From Microbacterium sp. (GTDB lineage: Bacteria; Actinomycetota; Actinomycetes; Actinomycetales; Microbacteriaceae), in contig QFPM01000021.1 in NCBI GenBank assembly GCA_003248655.1, positions 1 to 46,453 of the forward strand: a stretch of DNA of 46,453 nt, read 5' to 3'. A program made the translations under genes and the position numbers. Below the pieces are notes generated by a model, which was not told the DNA's origin, made no database searches, and saw nothing but the letters and a program-made list of their open reading frames with translations. Within the stretch, counting starts at the first letter, position 1, and the number at the start of each line of letters is the position of its first letter. This document shows, piece after piece, positions 25,315 to 33,434 of this stretch.

Positions 25315-25899
25315 TCACGCGGATGCCGCGCGGTGGCATCCGACGAGGTGGCCGTCGACCATGCCCGCCGACTGCATGAGGGCGTACATCGTGGTCGAGC
25401 CGACGAAGCGGAACCCCGCCGCGCGCAGCGCCTTCGAAAGGGCATCGGATGCCGGCGTCACGGCCGGCACCTCGCCGAAGGAGGCGGGGCGCTCGGCGGC
25501 CGTCCGCGGCGGGGGCGCGAACGACCACATGAACGCGTCGAGCTCGCCCGGCGCCATCGCGGTGACGCGCTGTGCGTTGCCGATCGTCGCGAGGATCTTG
25601 GCGCGGTTGCGGACGATCCCGGCATCCGCCATCAGCCGCTCGACGTCGCCGTCATCGAACTCCGCGACCACCGCCGGGTCGAACCCCGCGAACGCCGCGC
25701 GGAAGCCGGGGCGCTTGCGCAGGATGGTGATCCACGACAGCCCCGCCTGAAACCCCTCGAGGCTCATCTTCTCGAAGAGGGCGCGGTCGCCGTGTAGCGG
25801 CCGGCCCCACTCGTCGTCGTGGTAGCGGCGGTACTCGGGGTCGTCGCCAACCCAGCCGCAGCGCGGGATGCCATCTGGTCCGATCCGCAGGTCGCTCAC
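25315..25899 (-). CDS. tag: DNA-3-methyladenine glycosylase I
   Basis: The protein has 194 residues, the standard length. It removes 3-methyladenine from alkylated DNA and starts base excision repair. The zinc-binding residues are in place: Cys in PRCGWVG, His in RYHDDEWG, and His and Cys in DGHLVGCHR near the end. The glycosylase core has the SLEGFQAGLSW segment. The GTG at 25899 matches the usual N-terminus; the longer frame to 25983 is rejected. It stands alone, without an ada or alkA partner. Confidence 0.95.
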   Translation of the reverse strand: MSDLRIGPDGIPRCGWVGDDPEYRRYHDDEWGRPLHGDRALFEKMSLEGFQAGLSWITILRKRPGFRAAFAGFDPAVVAEFDDGDVERLMADAGIVRNRAKILATIGNAQRVTAMAPGELDAFMWSFAPPPRTAAERPASFGEVPAVTPASDALSKALRAAGFRFVGSTTMYALMQSAGMVDGHLVGCHRAASA

Positions 25900-25964
25900 G
25901 GGGCCAGCGTATCGAGGGCGTGAGACATGCGGCTGGCTGCCACTCGCGACGCCAGCGGCGAGAA

Positions 25965-26005
25965 CGGGGCCGCACTCACCCAACCCGAATGAGGAGGCGG
26001 CCCCG
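25965..26005. repeat. Inverted repeat, 9-bp arms
   Basis: CGGGGCCGC (25965-25973) and GCGGCCCCG (25997-26005) are perfect arms around a 23-base loop. It lies between the glycosylase start and the acyl-CoA oxidase stop and may act as a terminator for the oxidase gene or as a control hairpin. Confidence 0.45.
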
Positions 26006-26070
26006 TGAAGGCTGGCGCACCCGCAGAAGCCGATCTGGCGGGGCTGCCTCGCGAGGCCTTCACTCTGTAA
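26005..26070 (+). CDS. Possible 21-residue small ORF
   Basis: A GTG at 26005 is preceded by a strong ribosome site (GAGGAGG, 7-base spacing) and opens 21 codons ending in TAA at 26068-26070, read as VKAGAPAEADLAGLPREAFTL. The ribosome site lies in the right part of a hairpin (25965-26005). I do not recognise the peptide. It may be a leader peptide, a small protein or the remains of a larger gene. Confidence 0.25.
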   Translation: MKAGAPAEADLAGLPREAFTL

Positions 26071-26154
26071 GTGCCCGCTCGAGCCGATTCGTTACACGGC
26101 CCAGCTCATCGTTACCGTTTCGTGTTCTTCGGGCGCGAGTGCAACCCGTGAAGG

Positions 26155-28263
26155 TCAGCGCTTCTTCGCCCGCGACTTCTCCGACACGGGAGCCTCACCC
26201 GACGCGGCGAGCGCCGCGAAGTAGGCGCGGGCTTCGTCCTGGCGGGCCTGCTCGGCGCCGGAGGCGATGGGAGCGCGCACGTGCTCGGGCGCGAAGCCGT
26301 AGGCATCCACCAGGTCTTGCGCATGCGGGCGCAGACGCAGCGCGAGGCGGTCGATGTAGCGCGAGACCGAGGCCGCGCGCTGCGTCGACAGGCGACCGTT
26401 GATGATGTACCACGCGAGGTGCTTCTCGATCAGGTGCATGCCGAACAGGTCGCGCAGCCACGTGAGCACCTGAGCGGTGCCGGCATCCGTGATCTGCGCG
26501 ATGCCGTCGGTGAACGCCTCCCACTGCAGCAGCTCGCCGTGCGCGCGGGCCGCCTCGATGAGCTCGGCCTGGTTCGCGTTGAAGATCGCGGCGGCCTCGG
26601 CGGGCGACGCCTTGGTCGCGGGGCGGAGGCGCGCGGCGATGTCGGCGATCATCTGCTGCACGCGGCCGGCGAGCAGCTCGTGCTGCTGCTCGGCGCGCAG
26701 GCCCAGCTCGACCGACCGGGCGGTCGAGCCGAAGTCGGCGACGGCCTGGCCGAGACGGCGCAGGCCAGCGCCGTGGAACACCTTGCCGGCGGTCTGCTTC
26801 GCGGCGAACGAGGCGAGCTTGGCGGCATCCGCGCCCTTGAACTGCGTCGCGTAGTCAGCGAGCAGCCGCTTGCCGACGAGCTGCAGCAGGATGTTGTTGT
26901 CGCCCTCGAACGTGACGTAGACGTCGAGATCCTGGTGGAGGCCGACGAGCCGGTTCTCGGCGAGGAAGCCCGCCCCGCCGCACGCCTCGCGCGCCTCTTG
27001 GATCGTGGCGAGCGCGTTCCAGGTCGACAGAGGCTTCAGGGCGGCGGCGAGGGTCTCGAGGTTCTCGCGCTCGTCGGGGGTGTCGTGGGCGCCGGAGAAG
27101 ACGCCGTCGAAGGTGCGCAGCAGCTCGTCGTTCGCGAAGAACTGCGCGTAGTTCTGGGCGAGGAGGGGCAGCAGGCGCCGCTGGTGCTTTCCGTAGTCGA
27201 GCAACACGACCTCGTCGCTGCCCGCGCCCGAGTCGAACTGGCGGCGCTGGTTCGCGTAGGTGAGGGCGATGTAGAGCGCGAGGGCCGTGCCGGTGGTCGC
27301 GGCGCCGTCGAGCGAGACGCGGCCCTGCACGAGCGCGCCGAGCATCGTGAAGAAGCGGCGGCCGGGGCTCGGAATGTCGCTCGTGTACGTGCCGTCGGCG
27401 GCGACGTCGCCGTAGCGGTTGAGGAGGTTCTCGCGCGGGATGCGCACGTGATCGAACGCGAATCGGCCGTTGTCGATGCCGTTGAGGCCGCCCTTGACGC
27501 CGTCATCCTCGCTCTGGATGCCCGGGAACAGCTGTCCTGCGTCGTCGCGGACGGGCACGAAGAAGCAGTGCACGCCGTAGTTGACGCCGCCCGTGATGAG
27601 CTGGGCGAAGACCGTCGCGGCGCGGCCGTGCAGGGCGGCGTTGCCGAGGTAGTCCTTCCACGCCCCGCGGAACGGGGTGTTGATGACGAACTCCTCGGTC
27701 TCGGGGTCGTACGTCGCCGTCGTGCCGATCGCGGCGACGTCCGAGCCGTGACCCGTCTCGGTCATCGCGAACGCACCGGGGAGCCTCAGCTCGATCACGT
27801 CGCGCAGCCACTTGTCGTGGTGCTTCTTCGTGCCGAGCTGGTAGATCGCCGAGCCGAACAGTCCCCACTGCACGCCCGACTTGATCTGCAGGCTCGGGTC
27901 GGCGAGCACGAGCTCCATGAAGCCGGCGAGGTTCGCGCCGTTGTCGTTCAGGCCGCCGTACTCCTCGGGGTAAGCGCGGCGCGAGCCGTTGTTCTCGACG
28001 AGCAGGCTCAGCTGGCCGAGCACCCGCTCGCGGTGATCGGGAACGCTCATGCCGTCGACGCGCCAGAACGCCGGATCCTTGATCATCTCGCGGGCCTCGC
28101 GCCGCGTTTGCCCCCACGTGCCGAGGAGCAGATCGGTGACGGTGTCGACGTCGATGCGCGCCTCGTGCGCCTCGTCGGCGGTGTGCGCGGCCGTCGGAGC
28201 GCCGCCCGCGGGCGTGCGCTTGCTCGTGGCGGGTTTCTTCGTGCGGACGACGGCGTCGGTCAT
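26155..28263 (-). CDS. Acyl-CoA oxidase/dehydrogenase family protein (ACOX type)
   Basis: The protein has 702 residues, the size of acyl-CoA oxidases rather than the 380-residue dehydrogenases. It catalyses the first oxidation of fatty acyl-CoA with FAD. A Lys-rich N-terminal tail of about 35 residues is followed by the helical, beta (AMTETGHGSDVAAIG near 185) and C-terminal helical domains (YVTFEGDNNILLQLVGKRLL in the second half). A C-terminal Lys/Arg tail ends the protein. The ATG at 28263 has a GAAAGG ribosome site. A TetR-type palindrome overlaps the likely promoter at 28436-28455, so control by acyl-CoA or a related ligand is probable. Confidence 0.92.
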   Translation of the reverse strand: MTDAVVRTKKPATSKRTPAGGAPTAAHTADEAHEARIDVDTVTDLLLGTWGQTRREAREMIKDPAFWRVDGMSVPDHRERVLGQLSLLVENNGSRRAYPEEYGGLNDNGANLAGFMELVLADPSLQIKSGVQWGLFGSAIYQLGTKKHHDKWLRDVIELRLPGAFAMTETGHGSDVAAIGTTATYDPETEEFVINTPFRGAWKDYLGNAALHGRAATVFAQLITGGVNYGVHCFFVPVRDDAGQLFPGIQSEDDGVKGGLNGIDNGRFAFDHVRIPRENLLNRYGDVAADGTYTSDIPSPGRRFFTMLGALVQGRVSLDGAATTGTALALYIALTYANQRRQFDSGAGSDEVVLLDYGKHQRRLLPLLAQNYAQFFANDELLRTFDGVFSGAHDTPDERENLETLAAALKPLSTWNALATIQEAREACGGAGFLAENRLVGLHQDLDVYVTFEGDNNILLQLVGKRLLADYATQFKGADAAKLASFAAKQTAGKVFHGAGLRRLGQAVADFGSTARSVELGLRAEQQHELLAGRVQQMIADIAARLRPATKASPAEAAAIFNANQAELIEAARAHGELLQWEAFTDGIAQITDAGTAQVLTWLRDLFGMHLIEKHLAWYIINGRLSTQRAASVSRYIDRLALRLRPHAQDLVDAYGFAPEHVRAPIASGAEQARQDEARAYFAALAASGEAPVSEKSRAKKR

Positions 28264-28435
28264 GGTGGACCTTTCAGCTTGCGGCTTCTGGCTTCGGTGG
28301 GCGTGCGTGGGTTGCGTGGGGATGCTTTGACCGTAGATCGTGCACAGGGCCGTGCAAAAGGCGTTGGATGCCGTCGACAAAATCGCGCGGCGGCGTCCCC
28401 CGGCATCCTTGTGCGAAACCGAAACCCACGAATGG

Positions 28436-28455
28436 TGAGACTCAGTCTCATTCTA
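28436..28455 (-). promoter_or_regulatory. TetR-type operator over the acyl-CoA oxidase promoter
   Basis: TGAGACTCAGTCTCA (28436-28450) is a perfect 7-bp-arm palindrome. Next to it on the minus strand is a -10 element TAGAAT (28455-28450), so transcription would start inside the palindrome and bound protein would block it. The remaining part of the 346-bp gap holds an inverted pair GGATGCCG/CGGCATCC (28366-28373, 28401-28408) in the leader and the palindrome at 28533-28581. Confidence 0.6.
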
Positions 28456-28532
28456 CCGCGGGCGGGCGGATTGGGGCGGGAGGGGCGCTGCGTCGGTCGG
28501 GGGCGCCGGGTCGCGGGTGCCCTGTCGCCGAG

Positions 28533-28581
28533 TTGCCTGTTCGTGCGGGAATGGACGCGAGATTCCCGCATCACGTGGCAA
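28533..28581. repeat. Two-step inverted repeat after recQ
   Basis: TTGCC (28533) and TGCGGGAAT (28544-28552) pair with ATTCCCGCA (28562-28570) and GGCAA (28577-28581), with six unpaired bases per side. It lies 29 bp after the recQ stop on the minus strand and may end its transcript. Confidence 0.5.
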
Positions 28582-28609
28582 GTGGCGGTGCGGGGCGCAC
28601 CGCGGCGGG

Positions 28610-30760
28610 TCAGCTCGCGGCGGCGATGACCGCGAGGACGGCGTCGCCGTACGCCTCGCGCTTCTTCGCACCGATGCCCGTGATGCCCTCGAGCGCCGCG
28701 ACCGACGCGGGGCGCTCGACGGCGAGCGCGCGCAACGTGGCGTCGCCGAACACGATGTAGGCGGGTACTCCCTGCTCTTTCGCGACGCCCGCCCGCCACG
28801 CCCGCAGGGCCTCGAACAGGTCGCGGTCGCCGTCGGCCACGGCATCCGTCGCCGCTGCCTTGCGGGCGCGAGATCCTCCGCCGGAGCGGCCGAGCACGTC
28901 ACGGCGGAGCGGCACGGATGCCTCGCCGCGCAGCACCGCCGCCCCCTCCTCGCCGACGGCGAGAACGCCGTACTCGCCCTGCGCGACGATGACGCCGCGC
29001 GCGAGCAGCTGCCGGATGACGCTGCGCCAATCCTGGTCGCTGAGGTCGGCGCCGAGCCCGTACGTCGCCAGCTGATCATGCCCCTGCTGGCGGATGCGGT
29101 CGGTCGACGCTCCGCGGAGGATATCGACGAGGTGGCCGGCGCCGAACGCCTGATTGCGCTCGCGCTTGAGCCGCACGATCGTCGACAGGAGTTTCTGCGC
29201 GGGCACGAGCCCGTCCCACGTGTCGGCGGGCTGCAGGCACGTGTCGCAGTTGCCGCACGGGCCGGACTCCTGCCCGAAATAGTTCAGCAGGTTCTGGCGC
29301 CGACACGAGACCGTCTCGCACAGGGCGAGCATCGCGTCGAGGTGCTGGCCGAGGCGCTGCTTGTACGCGCGCTCGCCGGGCGACTGGTCGATCAGGCGGC
29401 GCTGCTGCACGACGTCGCCGAGGCCGTACGCCATCCACGCGACCGACGGCTCGCCGTCGCGGCCCGCGCGACCGGTCTCTTGGTAGTAGCCCTCGACCGA
29501 CTTCGGCAGGTCGATGTGCGCGACGAAACGCACGTCGGGCTTGTCGATGCCCATGCCGAACGCGATCGTCGCGACCATCACGACGCCATCTTCGCGCAGG
29601 AACCGGCCCTGATTGCGGGCTCGGATGCCGGCATCCAACCCCGCGTGATACGGCAGGGCGTCGACTCCCTGCGCGCGCAGGTACTCGGCGGTCTGCTCGA
29701 CCGACTTGCGGCTGAGGGCGTAGACGATGCCCGCCGCGCCGTCCTGTTGCGAGCGGATGAACTGCAGCAGCTGGCGTCGCGGATCGACCTTGGGCTCGAT
29801 GCGGTACTGGATGTTGGGGCGGTCGAAGCTTGCGACGAAGTGCCGGGCCTCGGGAAGGCGCAGGCGCTCGGTGATCTCCTGGTGGGTCGCGCGCGTCGCG
29901 GTCGCGGTGAGCGCCATGCGCGGGATGCCGGGGAACCGCTCCGCGAGGTCGCCGAGGGCGAGGTAATCGGGGCGGAAGTCGTGGCCCCACTGGCTCACAC
30001 AGTGGGCTTCGTCGATCGCGATGACGCTGAGCCGACCGCGCTGCAGGAGCGCCGTCGTCGCGGCGTTGCTCAGCCGTTCGGGGGCCACGTAGAGGAGGTC
30101 GAGATCGCCCGCGAGATACGCCTGTTCGACGCTCGCGCGCTCGGCGGGCGACTGCGTCGAGTTCAGGTACGCGGCGTTGACGCCGTTCGCGACGAGCGCG
30201 TCGACCTGGTCGTGCATGAGCGCGATGAGGGGGCTCACGACGAGGCCCGTGCCCGGGCGCACGAGCGCGGGGATCTGGTAGGTGATCGACTTGCCGCCAC
30301 CGGTGGGCATGAGCACGATCGCGTCGCCACCCGCGACCACCTGCGCGACGATCGCCTCCTGATCGCCGCGGAACGCGTCGTAGCCGAATACGTCCTTCAG
30401 GACGGCGCGCGGGTCTTCGCCGGTGCGGTCGCGGCCGAGGCGCGGGCGGGGCGGGGCGGATGCCTGCTGCGGCGCGGAGTGGTGTCGCGGCGGGGCAGAC
30501 GGTGGTTGCGCGGATGCGGGTTGCGCGGTTGCGGGTTGCGCGGATGCGGGTTGCGCGGTTGCGGGTTGCGCGGATGCGGGTTGCGCGGATGCGGGCGGTG
30601 CGGGTGCCGCCGCGGCCGTGGCCGCCGTGGCGCGCGCGAGGGCGCCCGCGTAGCCGTCGAACTCGGGCGGAGGCGGCGCGTCGTAGTCGTCGGGCGCATC
30701 GAGCTCGTCGACATCCCACGGCACGTCCGCGTACGGGTCGTCGAAGGTCGAGTGGCTCAC
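28610..30760 (-). CDS. recQ: ATP-dependent DNA helicase RecQ
   Basis: The protein has 716 residues. An acidic, low-complexity N-terminal extension of about 110 residues precedes the helicase core with Walker A (MPTGGGKS near 150), DEAH (IDEAHCVSQWGHDF), motif VI (QETGRAGRDG), the zinc-binding RQC region (CRRQNLLNYF...CGNCDTC) and a C-terminal HRDC domain (about 640-716). It unwinds DNA 3' to 5' in recombination and fork repair. The extension holds repeats of AQPAS and AQPAT from a 15/30-bp DNA repeat. The GTG at 30760 follows a TANNNT -10 (TAGCCT, 30772-30767) by 6 bases, so the mRNA is probably leaderless. Confidence 0.95.
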   Translation of the reverse strand: MSHSTFDDPYADVPWDVDELDAPDDYDAPPPPEFDGYAGALARATAATAAAAPAPPASAQPASAQPATAQPASAQPATAQPASAQPPSAPPRHHSAPQQASAPPRPRLGRDRTGEDPRAVLKDVFGYDAFRGDQEAIVAQVVAGGDAIVLMPTGGGKSITYQIPALVRPGTGLVVSPLIALMHDQVDALVANGVNAAYLNSTQSPAERASVEQAYLAGDLDLLYVAPERLSNAATTALLQRGRLSVIAIDEAHCVSQWGHDFRPDYLALGDLAERFPGIPRMALTATATRATHQEITERLRLPEARHFVASFDRPNIQYRIEPKVDPRRQLLQFIRSQQDGAAGIVYALSRKSVEQTAEYLRAQGVDALPYHAGLDAGIRARNQGRFLREDGVVMVATIAFGMGIDKPDVRFVAHIDLPKSVEGYYQETGRAGRDGEPSVAWMAYGLGDVVQQRRLIDQSPGERAYKQRLGQHLDAMLALCETVSCRRQNLLNYFGQESGPCGNCDTCLQPADTWDGLVPAQKLLSTIVRLKRERNQAFGAGHLVDILRGASTDRIRQQGHDQLATYGLGADLSDQDWRSVIRQLLARGVIVAQGEYGVLAVGEEGAAVLRGEASVPLRRDVLGRSGGGSRARKAAATDAVADGDRDLFEALRAWRAGVAKEQGVPAYIVFGDATLRALAVERPASVAALEGITGIGAKKREAYGDAVLAVIAAAS
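30511..30598. repeat. 15/30-bp tandem repeat in recQ
   Basis: Two identical 30-bp units (30511-30540, 30541-30570), each of two related 15-bp halves (CGGATGCGGGTTGCG, CGGTTGCGGGTTGCG), are followed by two more 15-bp units, the last diverged. Unit length keeps frame, so copy number can vary without breaking the gene. Confidence 0.85.
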
Positions 30761-30846
30761 CCGTCCAGGCTAGCCGGGGCGTCCGACACGGGGGCGCGCC
30801 ATCCACATACACGGCGGGGCGCCGGCATCCGGATCACGCGTCGGTA

Positions 30847-31242
30847 CTAGGCCAATGCGGACGCGATGTCGGTGCGCGCGAAGTCGTCGCCGACGTAGAG
30901 CAATGGCTCGCGCCGCTCCTTCGCGAGCGCGTAGGCGAAGCAGTCGCCGAGGCCCAGGCGCGCCGGGTGGCCCGACCCCTTGCCGTAGTCGCGGTAGGCC
31001 TGGCGCGCGATCGCGGCCTGCGCGGCTGTCAGCGGCACGATCTGAAGTGAGAGCGCCAGAACCAGGTCATCGAACCGTGCGATCGCCACTGGATCGCGGC
31101 CGCCGTCGATCACCACTGAGGCTTCGACAAGCGTTGCGGAAGAGATCGCCGGAGCCGAGTCGCTGACGGCTGCGGCGATAAGCCGCGGCGCCGCAGGCTC
31201 GTTCCGCACGATCGCCACGAGCGCCGAGCTGTCGACGATCAC
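30847..31242 (-). CDS. vapC: VapC-type PIN-domain ribonuclease toxin
   Basis: The protein has 131 residues. PIN acidic residues are visible: Asp4 (MIVDSSAL), Glu in LVEASVV near 40, Asp in GLGDCFAYALA near 100 and Asp in VGDDFARTDI near 118. It should cleave RNA when free and be held by the antitoxin encoded just upstream. The GTG at 31242 overlaps the antitoxin stop by 4 bp (GTGA). It lies downstream of its antitoxin, as usual. Confidence 0.9.
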   Translation of the reverse strand: MIVDSSALVAIVRNEPAAPRLIAAAVSDSAPAISSATLVEASVVIDGGRDPVAIARFDDLVLALSLQIVPLTAAQAAIARQAYRDYGKGSGHPARLGLGDCFAYALAKERREPLLYVGDDFARTDIASALA

Positions 31243-31496
31243 GCCGGCAACCCCGTCTCCTCGTCGTAAAGCTCACGCTCGAACGCCCGGAGGTCGATAC
31301 CAGCGAATGCCTCTTGCGCGGCTGCAACCGCTGCGTAGATCCGCTCTGCGCGAGCAGCCTTCTCGCGTTCCTCTTCAAGCTGTTCGAGGCGCGCGCGCAC
31401 CGCCATCTCGACCGCGGAGGTCTGGCTGACACCGAGGCGCCCGGCGAGTTCGCGGACCGCCGCGTGGACATCCTCGTTCTTGATGTTGAGGCTCAT
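31239..31496 (-). CDS. vapB: VapB-family antitoxin (PSK/Rv0623-like)
   Basis: The protein has 85 residues. The N-terminal MSLNIKNEDVHAAVRELAGR and the following TSAVEMAVRARLEQL form the ribbon-helix-helix-like DNA-binding part of this VapB group. The C-terminal acidic tail would wrap the toxin. It forms a two-gene unit with the PIN toxin. The leader has the direct repeat GGTAGAAAGGTAGAAA (about 31518-31533 on the minus strand), which could be both -10 region and operator. Confidence 0.88.
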   Translation of the reverse strand: MSLNIKNEDVHAAVRELAGRLGVSQTSAVEMAVRARLEQLEEEREKAARAERIYAAVAAAQEAFAGIDLRAFERELYDEETGLPA

Positions 31497-31607
31497 GGCA
31501 CCGATTCCACCCTCTCTTTCTACCTTTCTACCATCCCGTGTCGGAGGCCCCGTCTATCGTCGGCGACATGAGAGAAAACGTGCCCCGAACCTGCAGGGGA
31601 GCAAGAC

Positions 31608-32129
31608 ATGTCCGACATCATTCCGCCCGCGCTCGCGGCGCACTTCGACCAGGAGGATGCCCGGATCTCTGACCAGATCCGTCGCTACGGCGTCTCGATT
31701 CAGATGGTCGGGGGTGGCCAGTGCTCGGTGCCGGGCTGCTGCTCGCCGGCGAGCGAACGACCGTTCGCGTACACGATCGGCCTCTTCGGCATCGGCCACC
31801 CTGAGCTTGCCGTCGTCGGACTCGACACGCCGTCGTCGAGTCGGGCGCTGAACGCCGCCGCGAACCTCGTGCTCGACGGCGGGCGGATCATGCCCGGCGT
31901 CGAGATGAAGGTTCCCGGGTGGGCGGCGCGCATCCTTCCCGCGGAGGTGCCGAACCCGGGTGAGATCGCGTACAACGCGAACGGCCACTACTGGCGGCCG
32001 GCCGAATACTCCGTGCCGCTGCTACAGCTCATGTATCCCGACCGGCGCGGCCGGTTCCCCACCGATCCGTCGTACTCGGGATCACGCCGACGGCAGCCGC
32101 TCCCCGGCGAGTGGGATGCCCGATGCTGA
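31608..32129 (+). CDS. DUF4262 domain protein
   Basis: The protein has 173 residues. The pattern QIRRYGVSIQMVGG, FAYTIGLFGIGHPELAVVGL and a tail with NGHYWRPAEYSVPLLQLMYPDRRGRFP is typical of DUF4262, a small cytoplasmic family of unknown function. The ATG at 31608 has a ribosome site AGGGGAG and a possible -10 TATCGT at 31555-31560. It stands alone and converges with the DUF1697 gene with 5 bp between stops. Confidence 0.8.
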   Translation: MSDIIPPALAAHFDQEDARISDQIRRYGVSIQMVGGGQCSVPGCCSPASERPFAYTIGLFGIGHPELAVVGLDTPSSSRALNAAANLVLDGGRIMPGVEMKVPGWAARILPAEVPNPGEIAYNANGHYWRPAEYSVPLLQLMYPDRRGRFPTDPSYSGSRRRQPLPGEWDARC

Positions 32130-32134
32130 CGACC

Positions 32135-32671
32135 TCAGCACCATTTCGCCGCGACGGTGGTCACGACCGTGAGGGTACGAGCCGTCGCGTCGGGCAGCAG
32201 CTTCGCCGCGCCGAGCGGGTCGACGACGCCAGCCTGATAACCGGCGCGCAACAGCGCATGGACCGCGCGCCCCCGCACCACCATGTCGCCCTTCTCGTTC
32301 GAGGTCGCCTCGATGGCGGCCGCGCGCGCGGGCGTCGGCGGCTGCTTGAGGAGGTAGACGTAGTGGCGTGCGAGGCCGGGGTGGCGTGCGTTGAGCTGCG
32401 CGGCGTCGGCTGCGAGCGCCCGGAAGTCGGTCGCGGAGAAGACGGTCGTCGGCACGTCGAATCCGCGATCCGCGGCGAATGCCCGCTCGAGAGCCTGTTC
32501 GATCTTGGGGGACGCGCGCATGCGGGTGTCGAAACGGACGTTACCGGTGTTGATGTGCGTGTCGACGTCTTCGAAGCCCGCCTCGGCGACGACCCGCTGG
32601 ATGTCGGCCTTCGGGAACACCCGCTTCGATCCGAGGTTGATCGCGCGCAAGAACGCGAGGTGGATCGCCAT
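32135..32671 (-). CDS. DUF1697 domain protein
   Basis: The protein has 178 residues. The family signature MAIHLAFLRAINLGSKR and VVAEAGFEDVDTHINTGNVRF is clear, and the length is standard. The fold is known, the function is not. The ATG at 32671 starts exactly at the family N-terminus; longer frame extensions up to 32893 overlap the divergent antitoxin gene and are rejected. Confidence 0.9.
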   Translation of the reverse strand: MAIHLAFLRAINLGSKRVFPKADIQRVVAEAGFEDVDTHINTGNVRFDTRMRASPKIEQALERAFAADRGFDVPTTVFSATDFRALAADAAQLNARHPGLARHYVYLLKQPPTPARAAAIEATSNEKGDMVVRGRAVHALLRAGYQAGVVDPLGAAKLLPDATARTLTVVTTVAAKWC

Positions 32672-32739
32672 CGCCCCATTGTGCCCACTTTCACGGCGAG
32701 ACACAGCCGGTGGGACCACATCTGATGCGCCATCCCTAA

Positions 32740-32756
32740 GTGCTACGATGTAGCAC
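32740..32756 (+). promoter_or_regulatory. Operator palindrome and -10 directly before the antitoxin start
   Basis: GTGCTAC-GAT-GTAGCAC (32740-32756) is a perfect 7-bp-arm palindrome. It contains a TANNNT -10 (TACGAT, 32744-32749), and the ATG begins at the next base, 32757. This implies a leaderless mRNA and self-repression by the antitoxin complex. Confidence 0.65.
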
Positions 32757-33020
32757 ATGGCGACAGCAGGCATCCGAGAGTTGAAGCAGAACGCATCGGC
32801 GATCGTGGCCCGCGCGGCTGCAGGTGAGTCGATTACCGTGACCGATCGCGGGCGCGCGGCGGCACGGCTCACGCCGCTCGAGAAGACGACCATCGATCGC
32901 CTCTACGCAGCGGGACTTGCGACACCGCCTCGCCGTTCGTTCGCGGACCTGGAGATGCCGACTCGTTCGGCAGGGCTGTCCGCCGCCCTCGCCACGATGC
33001 GCGGCGAGGAACGCTACTGA
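32757..33020 (+). CDS. Phd/YefM-family antitoxin
   Basis: The protein has 87 residues. The N-terminal part (ATAGIRELKQNASAIVARAAAGESITVTDRGR) is the Phd/YefM DNA-binding fold that binds its own operator. The C-terminal half is the toxin-binding tail. It is paired with the PIN toxin encoded next, with a one-base TGATG overlap. The start abuts an operator palindrome. Confidence 0.9.
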   Translation: MATAGIRELKQNASAIVARAAAGESITVTDRGRAAARLTPLEKTTIDRLYAAGLATPPRRSFADLEMPTRSAGLSAALATMRGEERY

Positions 33021-33406
33021 TGCACTACGTCGATACCTCCGCGCTGGTGAAACTTGTCAGCCTCGAAGCGGAGACAGGTGCGATGGTCGCGTGGGCCCAG
33101 TCCGGTGTGGAGGTCGCTACGAGTGACATCAGCCGCACGGAGCTGATGCGCGCCGTGCGGCGCGCGGATCCAGCGCTCGCAGAACGTGCGCGTGATCTCT
33201 TGCAGCGGCTGACTCTCATCACGGTGACAGCTGACGTGTGCGACGCGGCCGGGAGGCTCGATCCGCCGGAGCTGCGCAGTCTCGTCGCCATCCACCTTTC
33301 CGCAGCTCTGCAGCTCGGCGACGACCTCGAATCGGTCGTCACCTACGACGAGCGGTTGGGGGCCGCCGCTCGCCTTCTCGGCATCCCCGTGAGCGCGCCC
33401 GGGTGA
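33020..33406 (+). CDS. PIN-domain toxin, VapC type, with a changed acidic site
   Basis: The protein has 128 residues. PIN residues Asp5 (MHYVDTSALVKL), Glu41 (SRTELMRAV) and Asp in VTYDERL near 110 are present. The third acidic position, usually the first residue of D-A-x-H-L, reads V89-A-I-H-L (codon GTC, one base from GAC). Activity may be weak or lost. It forms a unit with the Phd-like antitoxin and converges on the helicase gene with a 28-bp gap. Confidence 0.85.
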   Translation: MHYVDTSALVKLVSLEAETGAMVAWAQSGVEVATSDISRTELMRAVRRADPALAERARDLLQRLTLITVTADVCDAAGRLDPPELRSLVAIHLSAALQLGDDLESVVTYDERLGAAARLLGIPVSAPG

Positions 33407-33434
33407 ACCGGCGACAACTCCGCGCCGTGCTCGA

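Noticed and set aside
30511..30598. CRISPR-like array
   Set aside because: Units are directly tandem without spacers, lie inside recQ and encode a low-complexity tract; no cas genes are present.
28610..30772. SOS (LexA) box before recQ
   Set aside because: No GAACNNNNGTTC-like site was seen near the leaderless-type promoter.
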